From NCBI GenBank assembly GCA_963727755.1, contig CAVSHN010000004.1:19580-83579 (forward strand): a stretch of 64,000 bases of DNA, read 5' to 3'. A program made the translations under genes and the position numbers. Below are positions 8,870-16,119 of this stretch, piece after piece (the first letter of the stretch is position 1; the number at the start of each line of letters is the position of its first letter). The notes under the pieces are model-generated. The model did not search any database. It saw only the letters and a program-made list of their open reading frames with translations, and was not told the DNA's origin. This DNA is from DASYAN01 sp963727755. Lineage in GTDB: Bacteria; Chloroflexota; Ktedonobacteria; Ktedonobacterales; Ktedonobacteraceae.

Positions 8870-9241
8870 TCACCACCATCGAGGGTAGTACTCACGAATT
8901 ACCCGGATAGTTCGGAAGGTGACAGGAGCAATGGTGGGATAGGAGTAGGAGGCAGAGGTGGCATGGGCAATGGTAGAGGGAGGGTGGGAGACAGAGGCGG
9001 CATGGGCAATGGTGGAGGGGGAGGCAGCGAGAGTGATGGTAGCAGTGCTGGCATCCGTAGTAAGAGTTCCTGTGCCGCTAGTAGTATCAATCGATAAGCC
9101 TGTGGCAACGATACCAGAAACAGTTACGGGGTTACCTAACACATTCCCTGTCAAAGTCATCGGAAACCCTGCTCCATAGATATTCTCAAGCTGTGCATCT
9201 GTCAGCTCAACATCTTCCCAAGTACGTACAACGTTGTTCAT
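8870..9241 (-). CDS. Exported precursor peptide 5 (long Ser/Thr-rich core)
   Basis: A 123-residue precursor from ATG 9241. This start was chosen because it aligns with all sister genes and has AAAGGA at the usual distance. The leader is MNNVVRTWEDVELTDAQLEN-IYGA. The core begins GFPMTLTGNVLGNPVTVSG like precursor 4, then diverges into imperfect repeats (SPSTIAHAASVSH, PPSTIAHATSASY) and an Arg/Trp-rich end (VIREYYPRWW). Beta-strand-like alternation dominates the first half. Export by the linked C39 transporter is inferred. The secreted protein at 8417-8773 is probably co-transcribed. Confidence 0.75.
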   Translation of the reverse strand: MNNVVRTWEDVELTDAQLENIYGAGFPMTLTGNVLGNPVTVSGIVATGLSIDTTSGTGTLTTDASTATITLAASPSTIAHAASVSHPPSTIAHATSASYSYPTIAPVTFRTIRVIREYYPRWW

Positions 9242-9475
9242 ATTAAACATTCCTTTCTCTGGTTAAAAAAACTGTTCATTGGTGGTGTCTGAAATATCAC
9301 TTCAAAGCTGCTATCAAATATTGTACCCTAATTAATTAATTAATCCATCATCTCTATAATTAAGTAGATTCAGGAAATTAGTTACAACATTTTACTTTTT
9401 CAGCTACCAATCAGATCACCTAATCTAAGTATAGATAGGTCTCAGAACAGACAAACTTAAATTTTTCCTAGTTAT
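9242..9475 (-). promoter_or_regulatory. Conserved promoter and 5' UTR of precursor 5
   Basis: The -10 is TATACT (9428-9433, minus strand), followed by the AGGTGATCTGATTGG block at the expected transcript start and the standard UTR. Confidence 0.55.
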
Positions 9476-9633
9476 ACAGCAAAATACTTATCTATCTGCA
9501 TACAGCGATAGCATTTTCACACCAGTAATTCTGCGTCGTAAGCATGGCTTGTCAGAGGGTCTATTGGGGTCAGTTGGCAACGGAGGGCCAGCAGAGACAC
9601 AGTACAATCTTTGAGCCACTCCCCATAGACAAA

Positions 9634-9659
9634 GGCAAGGGAATGATTGTTCCCTTGCC
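9634..9659. repeat. Cassette 3' hairpin repeat, copy 6
   Basis: GGCAAGGGA ... TCCCTTGCC stem, 80 bp beyond the stop of precursor 6. Confidence 0.6.
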
Positions 9660-9740
9660 CACATGCAGAGTTCGCTTGCCAAGGCCAGCTTGCCCCGCAA
9701 CTTCCACTTGTTGTCAAAAACGGTAGAGCTACCTGAGGAG

Positions 9741-9968
9741 CTACGATAATGTCTTAAAGACAGTGCCTGTAAACGCACTAGTGTCAGTGATTGTGCTGCT
9801 AAGTGTGGTTCCCATCAGATCCCAAGAGTTAACGACTATTGAGCCAGAAAAAGCCGCCTGCGTATGCGAATCCCACACATCCAACCCTCCACCTTGTGCC
9901 CCATAGATAAACTCAATCTCTGATTCGGTCAACTCGATCTCTTCAAAACTACTTACAATGTTGTCCAT
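9741..9968 (-). CDS. Exported precursor peptide 6
   Basis: A 75-residue precursor with leader MDNIVSSFEEIELTESEIEF-IYGA and a core of about 51 residues starting QGGGLDVWDS. The core has no Cys and contains a Thr/Ser/Val beta-like pattern (AAFSGSIVVNSWDLMGTTLS, then FTGTVFKTLS). Its ends align with precursor 7 (QG-x-D-x-x-D start; TGTV-x-KT-x-S end), so the two are related by an internal insertion or deletion. Exported by the linked C39 transporter by inference. Function unknown. Confidence 0.75.
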   Translation of the reverse strand: MDNIVSSFEEIELTESEIEFIYGAQGGGLDVWDSHTQAAFSGSIVVNSWDLMGTTLSSTITDTSAFTGTVFKTLS

Positions 9969-10195
9969 GTTAAATGGTCCTTTCTTTCGCTAAAAAACTG
10001 TTGATCTATGGTGTCAGAAATAGTACCTCAAAGCTTCTCTCAAATGTTGTATTTCTAATTAATTCATCCATCATCTACATTCAGCAGATTAAGGAAATAA
10101 TTACAACACTATACTTTTCGGACTACAATCAGATCACCTGTTTTAAGTATAGAGGAATCATAGAACATACAAACTTAAATATTTTACAGTTATAT
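9969..10195 (-). promoter_or_regulatory. Conserved promoter and 5' UTR of precursor 6
   Basis: The -10 is TATACT (10146-10151, minus strand), with the conserved TTTAAGTTTGTATG upstream element and UTR; AAAGGA precedes the ATG. Confidence 0.55.
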
Positions 10196-10380
10196 AGTGA
10201 AATATAACGGCAATCTGCATTGCAGTGATAGCATCTCTACATGGGAGATTCCACGTCTAAGAAGCTGCGTGCAAAGTGGCAAGAAACCGCTTCTCAAGCC
10301 TGTCCTTACATCAGTTTAATGACTTCTCACACAGCCTCTAAGCATTACTTGTCAGGGCACCGGTTGGGAGAGTTTAGGAG

Positions 10381-10575
10381 CTACGATACTGTCTTAGCGA
10401 CAGTGCCTGTAAGCACACTCACAGTGTTAACGGCTATTGTGCCAGAAAAAATCACCTGCGTTCCTGACTGACTGAACAAATCCAACACATCCATGATACC
10501 CTGTGCCCCATAAATAACCTCAAGCTCTGCTTCGGTCAACTCAATCTCTTCAAAACTACTTACAATATTGTCCAT
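10381..10575 (-). CDS. Exported precursor peptide 7
   Basis: A 64-residue precursor from ATG 10575 (an upstream in-frame ATG two codons earlier is less well spaced from AAAGGA). The leader is MDNIVSSFEEIELTEAELEV-IYGA and the core of about 40 residues is QGIMDVLDLF then SGTQVIFSGTIAVNTVSVL ending TGTVAKTVS. No Cys. It is a shorter relative of precursor 6 with the same core termini. Exported by the linked C39 transporter by inference; function unknown. Confidence 0.72.
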   Translation of the reverse strand: MDNIVSSFEEIELTEAELEVIYGAQGIMDVLDLFSQSGTQVIFSGTIAVNTVSVLTGTVAKTVS

Positions 10576-10800
10576 GCTCAATATTCCTTTACTTCATTAA
10601 AAACCATTCATCTATGGTATCCGAAATAGCACCTCAAAGCTTCTCTCAAATGTTGTATCTCTAATTAATTCATCCATTATCTACATTCAGCAGATTAAGA
10701 AAATAGTTACAACACTCTGCTTTTCGATCTATAGTCAGATCACCTAATCTAAGTATAGATTGATCTTATAACAGACAAACTTAAACATTTCATAGTTACA
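10576..10800 (-). promoter_or_regulatory. Conserved promoter and 5' UTR of precursor 7
   Basis: The -10 is TATACT (10752-10757, minus strand). The UTR is as in the sister genes, with a weaker 5' hairpin. Confidence 0.5.
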
Positions 10801-10852
10801 CAGTAAAATACACATCTTATCTGTATACAGCGATAGCATTTTCACATAAATA

Positions 10853-10918
10853 GGGTCCCTCCAAATGGCGCAATAAATTGCCTCATTTACAATTTATTGC
10901 ATGATTTGTAGGGGCCCG
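10853..10918. repeat. 66-bp long imperfect palindrome
   Basis: The outer arms GGGTCCCTCCAAAT and ATTTGTAGGGGCCC and the inner arms GCAATAAATTG-type / CAATTTATTGC (11 bp, nearly perfect) fold into one long hairpin with a CCTCATTTA loop. The left half recurs at 8816-8866. It lies between precursor 8 and the promoter of precursor 7. A small palindromic mobile element or an RNA hairpin are both possible. Confidence 0.6.
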
Positions 10919-10987
10919 ATTATGAGCTTTGACTTTTTAATCTGATGATCCTCGTGCACAATCCTTGGCGGCTTAATTTTTCAAAAA

Positions 10988-11137
10988 TTACCAACCACCA
11001 TCGGAGTCGTCGTCGGGTGCATCGGCCGGGCAAGAACCCCCACACCCACCATAGATAAGCTCAAGCTGTGCATCTGTCAACTCCAGCTCTGCTTCTGTCG
11101 GCTCGCTATCTTCCCAAGTCCGTATAATGTTGTCCAT
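10988..11137 (-). CDS. Exported precursor peptide 8 (acidic, Cys-Gly core)
   Basis: A 49-residue precursor too short for most gene callers. The leader is MDNIIRTWEDSEPTEAELEL then TDAQLELIYGG; one ELT-type heptad is duplicated. The 18-residue core CGGSCPADAPDDDSDGGW has two Cys spaced C-x3-C and six Asp. It starts at ATG 11137 with AAAGGA upstream. This is the shortest core apart from the frameshifted precursor 3. The clear promoter block and leader make it a real gene. Whether the Cys pair forms a disulfide is unknown. Confidence 0.72.
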   Translation of the reverse strand: MDNIIRTWEDSEPTEAELELTDAQLELIYGGCGGSCPADAPDDDSDGGW

Positions 11138-11365
11138 GTTCAATGATCCTTTCTTTTATTGAAAAACTGTTCATCTATGGTGTCCGAAATAGCACCTCAA
11201 AGCTTCTCTCAAATGTTGTATTTCTAATTAATTCACCCATTGCCTATCTAATTAAGGAATTTAAGGGGATAGTTACAACATTCTACTTTTCGGTTTCCAA
11301 TCAGATCACCTGTTTTAAGTATAGACAGTTCCTCGAACAGGTAAATTTAAATATTTCATAGTTAT
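11138..11365 (-). promoter_or_regulatory. Conserved promoter and 5' UTR of precursor 8
   Basis: The -10 is TATACT (11318-11323, minus strand); the 5' UTR hairpin is GGTG/CACC around TCCGAAATA near 11178-11195. Confidence 0.55.
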
Positions 11366-11503
11366 ATAGTGAAATATAATGCACATCTGCATACTGCGAT
11401 AGTACCCTCACACGGGTAGTTCTACATCATAAGCATGGCTTGTCAGAGGGTCAATTGGGAGAAGTTCGCAATCCTCCGGCTTTGAGCCACTACCCACAGA
11501 AAA

Positions 11504-11531
11504 GGGCAAAGGAACGACTCTTCCTTTGCCC
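11504..11531. repeat. Cassette 3' hairpin repeat, copy 7
   Basis: GGGCAAAGGAA ... TTCCTTTGCCC stem, 75 bp beyond the stop of the von Willebrand A protein gene. Confidence 0.6.
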
Positions 11532-11604
11532 AAATACGGAGTTCGCTTGCCGAGGCTAGCTAACCTTGCAATTTCTCCCACGCTATCTACCATCGAAGGC
11601 AGCA

Positions 11605-12744
11605 TTAGCGAACTATCGAAGTCACATTGTCAGTAAATGTGTCATGATGGGTCTTGTTCGCAGCACTGGTTCCGTTGATGGTCACCGTATGAGTACGACC
11701 TGTAGGAGGAACAGGAGTTGGGACAGTGATGGTCAGAGTCTGGTGACCGATATCACCACCGTCTGCCAGGACCCTAATATCAAAATTGTGCACACCAGGG
11801 CTAGCATCAGCTGGAACGCTGATAGTGACAGTGAAGTTCAGTGTAGCAGGCAGCACAGTCACAGGACCCACATTAGCCGGATCGAAGCTGATCCACGAGG
11901 CATCCGGGTTAGGAGCGACGACCTCAAGGTGCACATTGCTAACCGATGCCGAAGCTGCCTTGATTAGCGACTCGAGCTGATCCGCAATCGAGGAGCCAAG
12001 GTTGACCGCTGCGCTGCCAGGGTAGCTCGCAGCCGTGATCTGTGTGTAGCAATTCAAGATACCATGTGCAGCGATCACAAATAGCGTCCGTTGCGCAGCC
12101 TTCAGGTTCGCAACTACGGTACCAGTGGACAGACCATGGGGATCGGAACTAGTATCGGTGCACCCCGGTGAGAAAGAGTTGCCAGCGCCATGAGGCTCTG
12201 CGTCAGTGATGAGCACGGCAAACTTGCGAGTCCCCGACCTCCATAACGGCGGGCCATCCGGTGTGGCGTTGGCCATCACTAGGTTCTGCGCCTCAGGGGT
12301 GTCACCGCCGCCACCAGCTGTCATGGCATTGATGGCACTCTGCACTGATGATGCATCGTTGGTGTTAGACTGTCGGACTACATACTCCTGCGAACCGTCA
12401 CTGGCATCTTTGAAGTCGACTACCGAGAAGTTTGTATCTGGGATGTCAGTGTGGATCTTGTTAACTAGGTCGGTAGCCTGGGACTTAGCCTGCGCAATAA
12501 CATCGCCCATGCTGCCTGTCGTATCGATGGCGATCTCAATGTCGGCCTTTTGAGGCAGCGCCGGGACGGTCACCGTCTCATTGTTCGTAGCTCTCTGGCC
12601 AGCATTGACTGTCAAAGATACACTCGGCGGCGACACGGCGGCATGCGCTGGTATTGTTGGCATGAGAAGTACAATCCCCGTCAGGAGCACAGAGAAGACT
12701 GCAAGAGATTTTGAAAATTCGAGTCTCCATATAATATTGTTCAT
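11605..12744 (-). CDS. Secreted von Willebrand factor A domain protein under the peptide-cassette promoter
   Basis: A 379-residue exported protein. Residues 1-9 (MNNIIWRLE) copy the start of the peptide leaders; a Sec signal peptide follows (SLAVFSVLLTGIVLLMPTIP, cleavage after AHA). A VWA domain spans about residues 65-260 with an intact MIDAS DTTGSMGD and TDAEPHG. An Ig-like conserved segment (VLPATLNFTVTISVPADASP) comes next. The C-terminal tail THTVTINGTSAANKT resembles the core of precursors 1 and 2 (THTINITGTS). VWA domains usually mediate metal-dependent protein adhesion. It is the only non-peptide gene carrying the cassette promoter and UTR, so it is probably co-regulated with the peptides. 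Confidence 0.8.
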   Translation of the reverse strand: MNNIIWRLEFSKSLAVFSVLLTGIVLLMPTIPAHAAVSPPSVSLTVNAGQRATNNETVTVPALPQKADIEIAIDTTGSMGDVIAQAKSQATDLVNKIHTDIPDTNFSVVDFKDASDGSQEYVVRQSNTNDASSVQSAINAMTAGGGGDTPEAQNLVMANATPDGPPLWRSGTRKFAVLITDAEPHGAGNSFSPGCTDTSSDPHGLSTGTVVANLKAAQRTLFVIAAHGILNCYTQITAASYPGSAAVNLGSSIADQLESLIKAASASVSNVHLEVVAPNPDASWISFDPANVGPVTVLPATLNFTVTISVPADASPGVHNFDIRVLADGGDIGHQTLTITVPTPVPPTGRTHTVTINGTSAANKTHHDTFTDNVTSIVR

Positions 12745-12970
12745 GTGAAATTTCCTTCCCCTTGTTCAAAAACTGTTGATCTATGGTGCCCAAAATACAA
12801 CCTCAAAGTTTATAACCAAATATTGCAGTTTATGCTATCTCCTACTTAAAATTATGCAGTTCAAGGCAATAAACATACAATACATCCTTCTCAGTTCCTA
12901 CCGGGCCACCTAGCATAAGTATAAAGAGTCTCAAAATAAATACTATCGAATGTTTATACAATTATGGTTG
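12745..12970 (-). promoter_or_regulatory. Peptide-type promoter and 5' UTR of the von Willebrand A gene
   Basis: The -10 is TATACT (12918-12923, minus strand), followed by CTAGGTGGCCCGG and a diverged but alignable UTR ending in GGAAATTTCAC before the ATG. Confidence 0.5.
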
Positions 12971-13265
12971 GCATTCCTGGAGTTGAGCATGAATATCCTA
13001 GGAATATGATGGATTGCTAACAAAGCTACGATATTATAGATAAAATAATCAATGGTACCTGCTGAATTTCTGGTTTCATTTGCAATGCCAGATGCTCTTT
13101 AACACAAGGTCATCTCAAATTGAACTCAAGTCACCCAAAAACTAGCACCATTGGTTAGATACATGTCTCATAACGGAGGCGACAAATGATGTTGATGAGA
13201 GAATTTGTCTACCTGCTGGACGAGGATAAAAAGAAGAGGATGCAAGATAACTACTGAGAAGGGAA

Positions 13266-13291
13266 GGCAGAGGAACAACTATCCCTCTGCC
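13266..13291. repeat. Cassette 3' hairpin repeat, copy 8
   Basis: GGCAGAGG ... CCTCTGCC stem. The A-to-G change in one arm is matched by T-to-C in the other relative to copies 4 and 5, supporting a base-paired RNA. Confidence 0.6.
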
Positions 13292-13377
13292 CAAATGCGG
13301 AGTTCGCTTGCCAAGGCCAGTTTGCTCCGCCATTTCCACCCTCCAGCGAGGGCAGCATCTGTGAGTTGCCTGAGAAA

Positions 13378-13611
13378 CTATAAGGTGAATGTGGTGCCGA
13401 CAATAGTGAACTGCCCGTGAATACCACCATCAAAACTGACGTTTGTTCCCGTGATTGCGAGAGGAGCCTCCAGAGGAGTGCCGAACAGATCTCCCGTGAA
13501 AGTCCCCTCAAATCCTTGTCCTCCAGAGATACCATCAAGCTCTGCCACTGTCAGCTCAAGCTCTGCCACTGTCAGCTCGATCTCTTCAAAATTACGTACA
13601 ATGTTATCCAT
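13378..13611 (-). CDS. Exported precursor peptide 9
   Basis: A 77-residue precursor whose leader MDNIVRNFEEIELTVAELEL contains a 21-bp tandem duplication (ELTVAEL twice) before the DGISGG cleavage site. The core of about 46 residues has no Cys and is beta-strand-like: FEGTFTGDLFGTPLEAPLAI, then TGTNVSFDGG and FTIVGTTFTL. It shares the T-G-T / F-x-G-x-x-x-G pattern with the cores of precursors 4 to 7. Exported by the linked C39 transporter by inference; function unknown. Confidence 0.75.
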   Translation of the reverse strand: MDNIVRNFEEIELTVAELELTVAELDGISGGQGFEGTFTGDLFGTPLEAPLAITGTNVSFDGGIHGQFTIVGTTFTL

Positions 13612-13840
13612 GTTAAATGTTCCTTCCTTTTGTTAAAAAATTGTTCATCTATAGTGTCCAAAATAGCCCCTCCAAGCTCCCATCAAATACTGTATTTTCA
13701 AATAGGACACCCACTTCTACTTCTCTTTGTAGTTTCATGGACTTTCCAACACAGCGTTTTGCTTTTCGGTCTTAATCGGCTCACCTAGTTAAATTATACA
13801 CGCACGTTAAAACATGCTAACTTAAATGTTTCATAGCTAT
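13612..13840 (-). promoter_or_regulatory. Conserved promoter and 5' UTR of precursor 9
   Basis: The -10 is the consensus TATAAT (13793-13798, minus strand), followed by CTAGGTGAGCCGATTAAG and the standard UTR. Confidence 0.55.
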
Positions 13841-14000
13841 ATAATGAAATACCATATCTATTTGCATAGAGCGATGGTACATTCATACCATGAAGTCTGC
13901 GTCGTAAGTACTGCTTGTCAGAGGGTCAATTGGGAAGAAGTCAACACCAAAGAGCCAGAAGTGGCACTGTACGATTGAGAAGAGGACTCAGAGTTATAGC

Positions 14001-14037
14001 AAAGAGGGGAGGACACTGCTGAGTGCCCTCTCCTCTT
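14001..14037 (-). terminator. Stem-loop terminator of precursor 10
   Basis: AAGAGGGGAGG and CACT pair with AGTG and CCTCTCCTCTT around a GCTG loop with one bulge, about 120 bp past the stop codon on the minus strand. Confidence 0.5.
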
Positions 14038-14156
14038 CATTATCAAAGGCTATGCTTCACAAGAGCTTACCAGGACTCTTGCCTTAGATTTTGCTCCCAA
14101 ACTTTTTGGTTTCTTCGTCATCATAGGAAAAGGAAAACTTTTTATGCTTGGAAACC

Positions 14157-14330
14157 TCAAAGTTCAAGATTTGACGAATTTAACGATAATGATAGATCTT
14201 CACTATTCTTATCGTTCTTAGCATGTTTAGCATGTTTAGCCCCACAAATAGCCATAAGCTGTTCATCAGCCAATTCAAGTTCTCCTGCTAGATTCGCTTC
14301 ATTCTTCCAAGTTTGTACAATATTACTCAT
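14157..14330 (-). CDS. Exported precursor peptide 10 (Lys/His-rich core)
   Basis: A 57-residue precursor from ATG 14330, the start that aligns with sister genes. The leader MSNIVQTWKNEANLAGELEL then ADEQLMAICGA is diverged but recognisable. The core of 26 residues begins KHAKHAKNDKNSEDL, with a perfect KHA repeat, and ends in a Ser/Leu/Asn-rich stretch. It has no Cys in the core and, unlike most others, a basic start. The sequence between it and the terminator at 14001-14037 shows no other gene. Function unknown. Confidence 0.65.
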   Translation of the reverse strand: MSNIVQTWKNEANLAGELELADEQLMAICGAKHAKHAKNDKNSEDLSLSLNSSNLEL

Positions 14331-14560
14331 TTGAACAAATTCCTTTCTCTCATTCATGAGACTACTATTGGTAATCCACGGTGTTCGAAATACAACATCA
14401 AGGCTTTGTCAATTAAAGGTTATATTTCTAAGAATTACCTTATATTATCAATTAATAAAATATTAAAGTAATCCTTATATAATACCTTTCTTTTTACACC
14501 TGAGGCGGAGCACCTAATATCATTATATATAGTTTCCAAAATCAAATAAATGAATACTAA
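14331..14560 (-). promoter_or_regulatory. Diverged promoter and 5' UTR of precursor 10
   Basis: The -10 is TATAAT (14522-14527, minus strand), followed by ATTAGGTGCTCCGCCTCAGG; the TATTTCGAACACC part of the UTR is retained. Confidence 0.5.
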
Positions 14561-14581
14561 CGAGCCCCTAGCTCAAATAAA

Positions 14582-14622
14582 AGAAGAGAGCCAGCATGCT
14601 GAATAGCACACTGGCTCTCCCT
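14582..14622 (-). terminator. Stem-loop terminator of precursor 11
   Basis: GAGAGCCAG pairs with CTGGCTCTC across a loop containing CATGCTGAATAGCACA, about 20 bp past the stop codon of the 14638-14943 gene. Confidence 0.6.
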
Positions 14623-14637
14623 TATTAACTTCTCACA

Positions 14638-14943
14638 CTACCCGACATGAATCTTTTTGCATTCTTCCTCTTTTGTGAAAAAGAAAACCTTTTTCTTCTT
14701 TTTCTTGACAACGAGAAGATCATGAAGACATCCAAGAGATGCGTCTGGAGCAGGAACAGAGCTAGTACCTTCTACAGCAGGATCAGATGTATCATCTGCG
14801 CCATCATCATTCGCATCTGCTGGAATTGCGTCGTCAGAGCTATCATCCGACGCACCATAGACAGCCTCAAGCTGTGCATCCGTCAACTCGATTTCCTCTG
14901 CAGAAATCATTTCATCTTCCCAAGTTCGTACAATGCTTGTCAT
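14638..14943 (-). CDS. Exported precursor peptide 11 (Asp-rich core with poly-Lys)
   Basis: A 101-residue precursor from ATG 14943. The leader MTSIVRTWEDEMISAEEIEL continues TDAQLEAVYGA. The core of about 70 residues has an acidic half (SDDSSDDAIPADANDDGADD), a Pro/Ser/Val linker and a cationic end with six consecutive Lys and VFFFTKEEECKK. The charge asymmetry is striking. Two Cys are present. It is followed by a clear terminator. Binding to cations or polyanions is conceivable, but nothing in the sequence proves it. Confidence 0.7.
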   Translation of the reverse strand: MTSIVRTWEDEMISAEEIELTDAQLEAVYGASDDSSDDAIPADANDDGADDTSDPAVEGTSSVPAPDASLGCLHDLLVVKKKKKKVFFFTKEEECKKIHVG

Positions 14944-15180
14944 GTTAAAATTTCCTTTCTCTTGTTCATGGTATGATACCATTGTTCATCTACGGTGTCC
15001 GAAATACAACATCAAGGTTTTTTATGATTAAAGGCTATACTTCATAAGAATTACCTTCATTCGTCATTACACGACTTATAAGGATAATTCTACGCAAGTT
15101 TTTTCCTTTCTGGATTATAACCGGATCACCTAATAACATTATACGCATGCCGTATAATAAAACAAATTATATATCTAGGT
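14944..15180 (-). promoter_or_regulatory. Diverged promoter and 5' UTR of precursor 11
   Basis: The -10 is TATAAT (15138-15143, minus strand), followed by TTATTAGGTGATCCGGTT; the TATTTCGGACACCGTAG UTR element is kept. Confidence 0.5.
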
Positions 15181-15420
15181 GTGTAGTATCAGCTATCAAT
15201 AAGAAGCTGATACACCTATCTACCGACTGCTACCTTTCACTGAGAGAGGCAGAGAGTAGCCCAAGGACTGGACAGGTAGGATATGAGCAGTACCCTACCC
15301 ACCGTTCATCTTCTAAGCTAAGCTTAGTAAGATCTTACTAATTGCAATCACAATCATCATCGAAATCGTGGCATTTTCTCTTATTTCTCTTCTTTCTCTC
15401 CTCAATATCTACATCTATAT

Positions 15421-15616
15421 CTAGACAAAGCGAAAGATGTAGGTTAATCCTACTAAGAAACCCACACCCCCCACACTCACCAAAGGGATTTCGTGATCAC
15501 AGTCGAGAAAGTCATGGCCACACGCTCCATAAATAGCTTCAAGTTGCGTGTCGGTCAGCTCGATTTCTTGCTGCGGGATTCTTTTCATCTTCCCATATAC
15601 GTACAATATTGTTCAT
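15421..15616 (-). pseudogene. Precursor peptide 12, leader frameshifted
   Basis: The expected ATG at 15616 gives MNNIVRIWEDEKNPAA and then leaves the family frame because of one extra A near 15562-15574. In the other frame the sequence resumes as EIELTDTQLEAIYGA, followed by a 33-residue core with two Cys (CGHDFLDCDHE) and a hydrophobic Gly-rich end (VSVGGVGFLVGLTYIF). Translation from an internal ATG (MKRIPQQEIELTD) or TTG could still make a shortened leader, but neither has a good ribosome-binding site. This is the cassette closest to the exporter. Confidence 0.6.
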
Positions 15617-15840
15617 GTAAAATGTTCCCTTTCTATTAATAAAAAACTGTTAGTTTATGGTATCCAAGGTAGACCCGCAAAGCCCTTAATTAAATGTTGT
15701 ATTTTTAAATAATTACCCTATTTGGCATTTTATATTATGTAAGGGAATTCATACAACACATCGCTAGTTCATGTCTAACCGGATAACCTGAGATCAGTAT
15801 ATAGGGCCGCAAAATCGGGAAAACTAAATACCTATATAGT
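15617..15840 (-). promoter_or_regulatory. Conserved promoter and 5' UTR of precursor 12
   Basis: The -10 is TATACT (15796-15801, minus strand), followed by TCAGGTTATCCGGTT. Further upstream (15840-16040) I see only A/T-rich sequence with a short TATACAACCATACTA repeat. Confidence 0.45.
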
Positions 15841-16050
15841 TGTGAGCACACACAACCATACTATATACAGTTGTAGGCATATACAACCATACTAAGAGGG
15901 TGCGGGGGGAGTTTCAAAGATGAAGAAATTGAAACTTGACTCTCGACTCTCCTAGAAAAGGATGCTAGAGTGATAGTGGGTACGTGGCGTGGACATGGCA
16001 GGGCGAGATGAGTGCCATCCTGGGCAAATAAACTGATGGAGACAAAAAAA

Positions 16051-16086
16051 TCAGGGGGAACGGCATGCGCAAAATGCCGTTCCCCC
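16051..16086 (-). terminator. Terminator of the C39 exporter gene
   Basis: AGGGGGAACGGCAT pairs perfectly with ATGCCGTTCCCCCT around GCGCAAA, about 35 bp past the stop codon on the minus strand. Confidence 0.7.
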
Positions 16087-16119
16087 TCTAATAAACTATT
16101 TATACATCTATGGCGTGAT

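Noticed and set aside
11566..12553. Plus-strand frames opposite the von Willebrand A gene
   Set aside because: They are shadows of a convincing minus-strand protein with signal peptide and VWA motifs.
4902..15616. A conventional lanthipeptide cluster
   Set aside because: The leaders resemble class II lanthipeptide leaders, but no LanM, LanB/C or other modification enzyme is present and several cores have no Cys at all.
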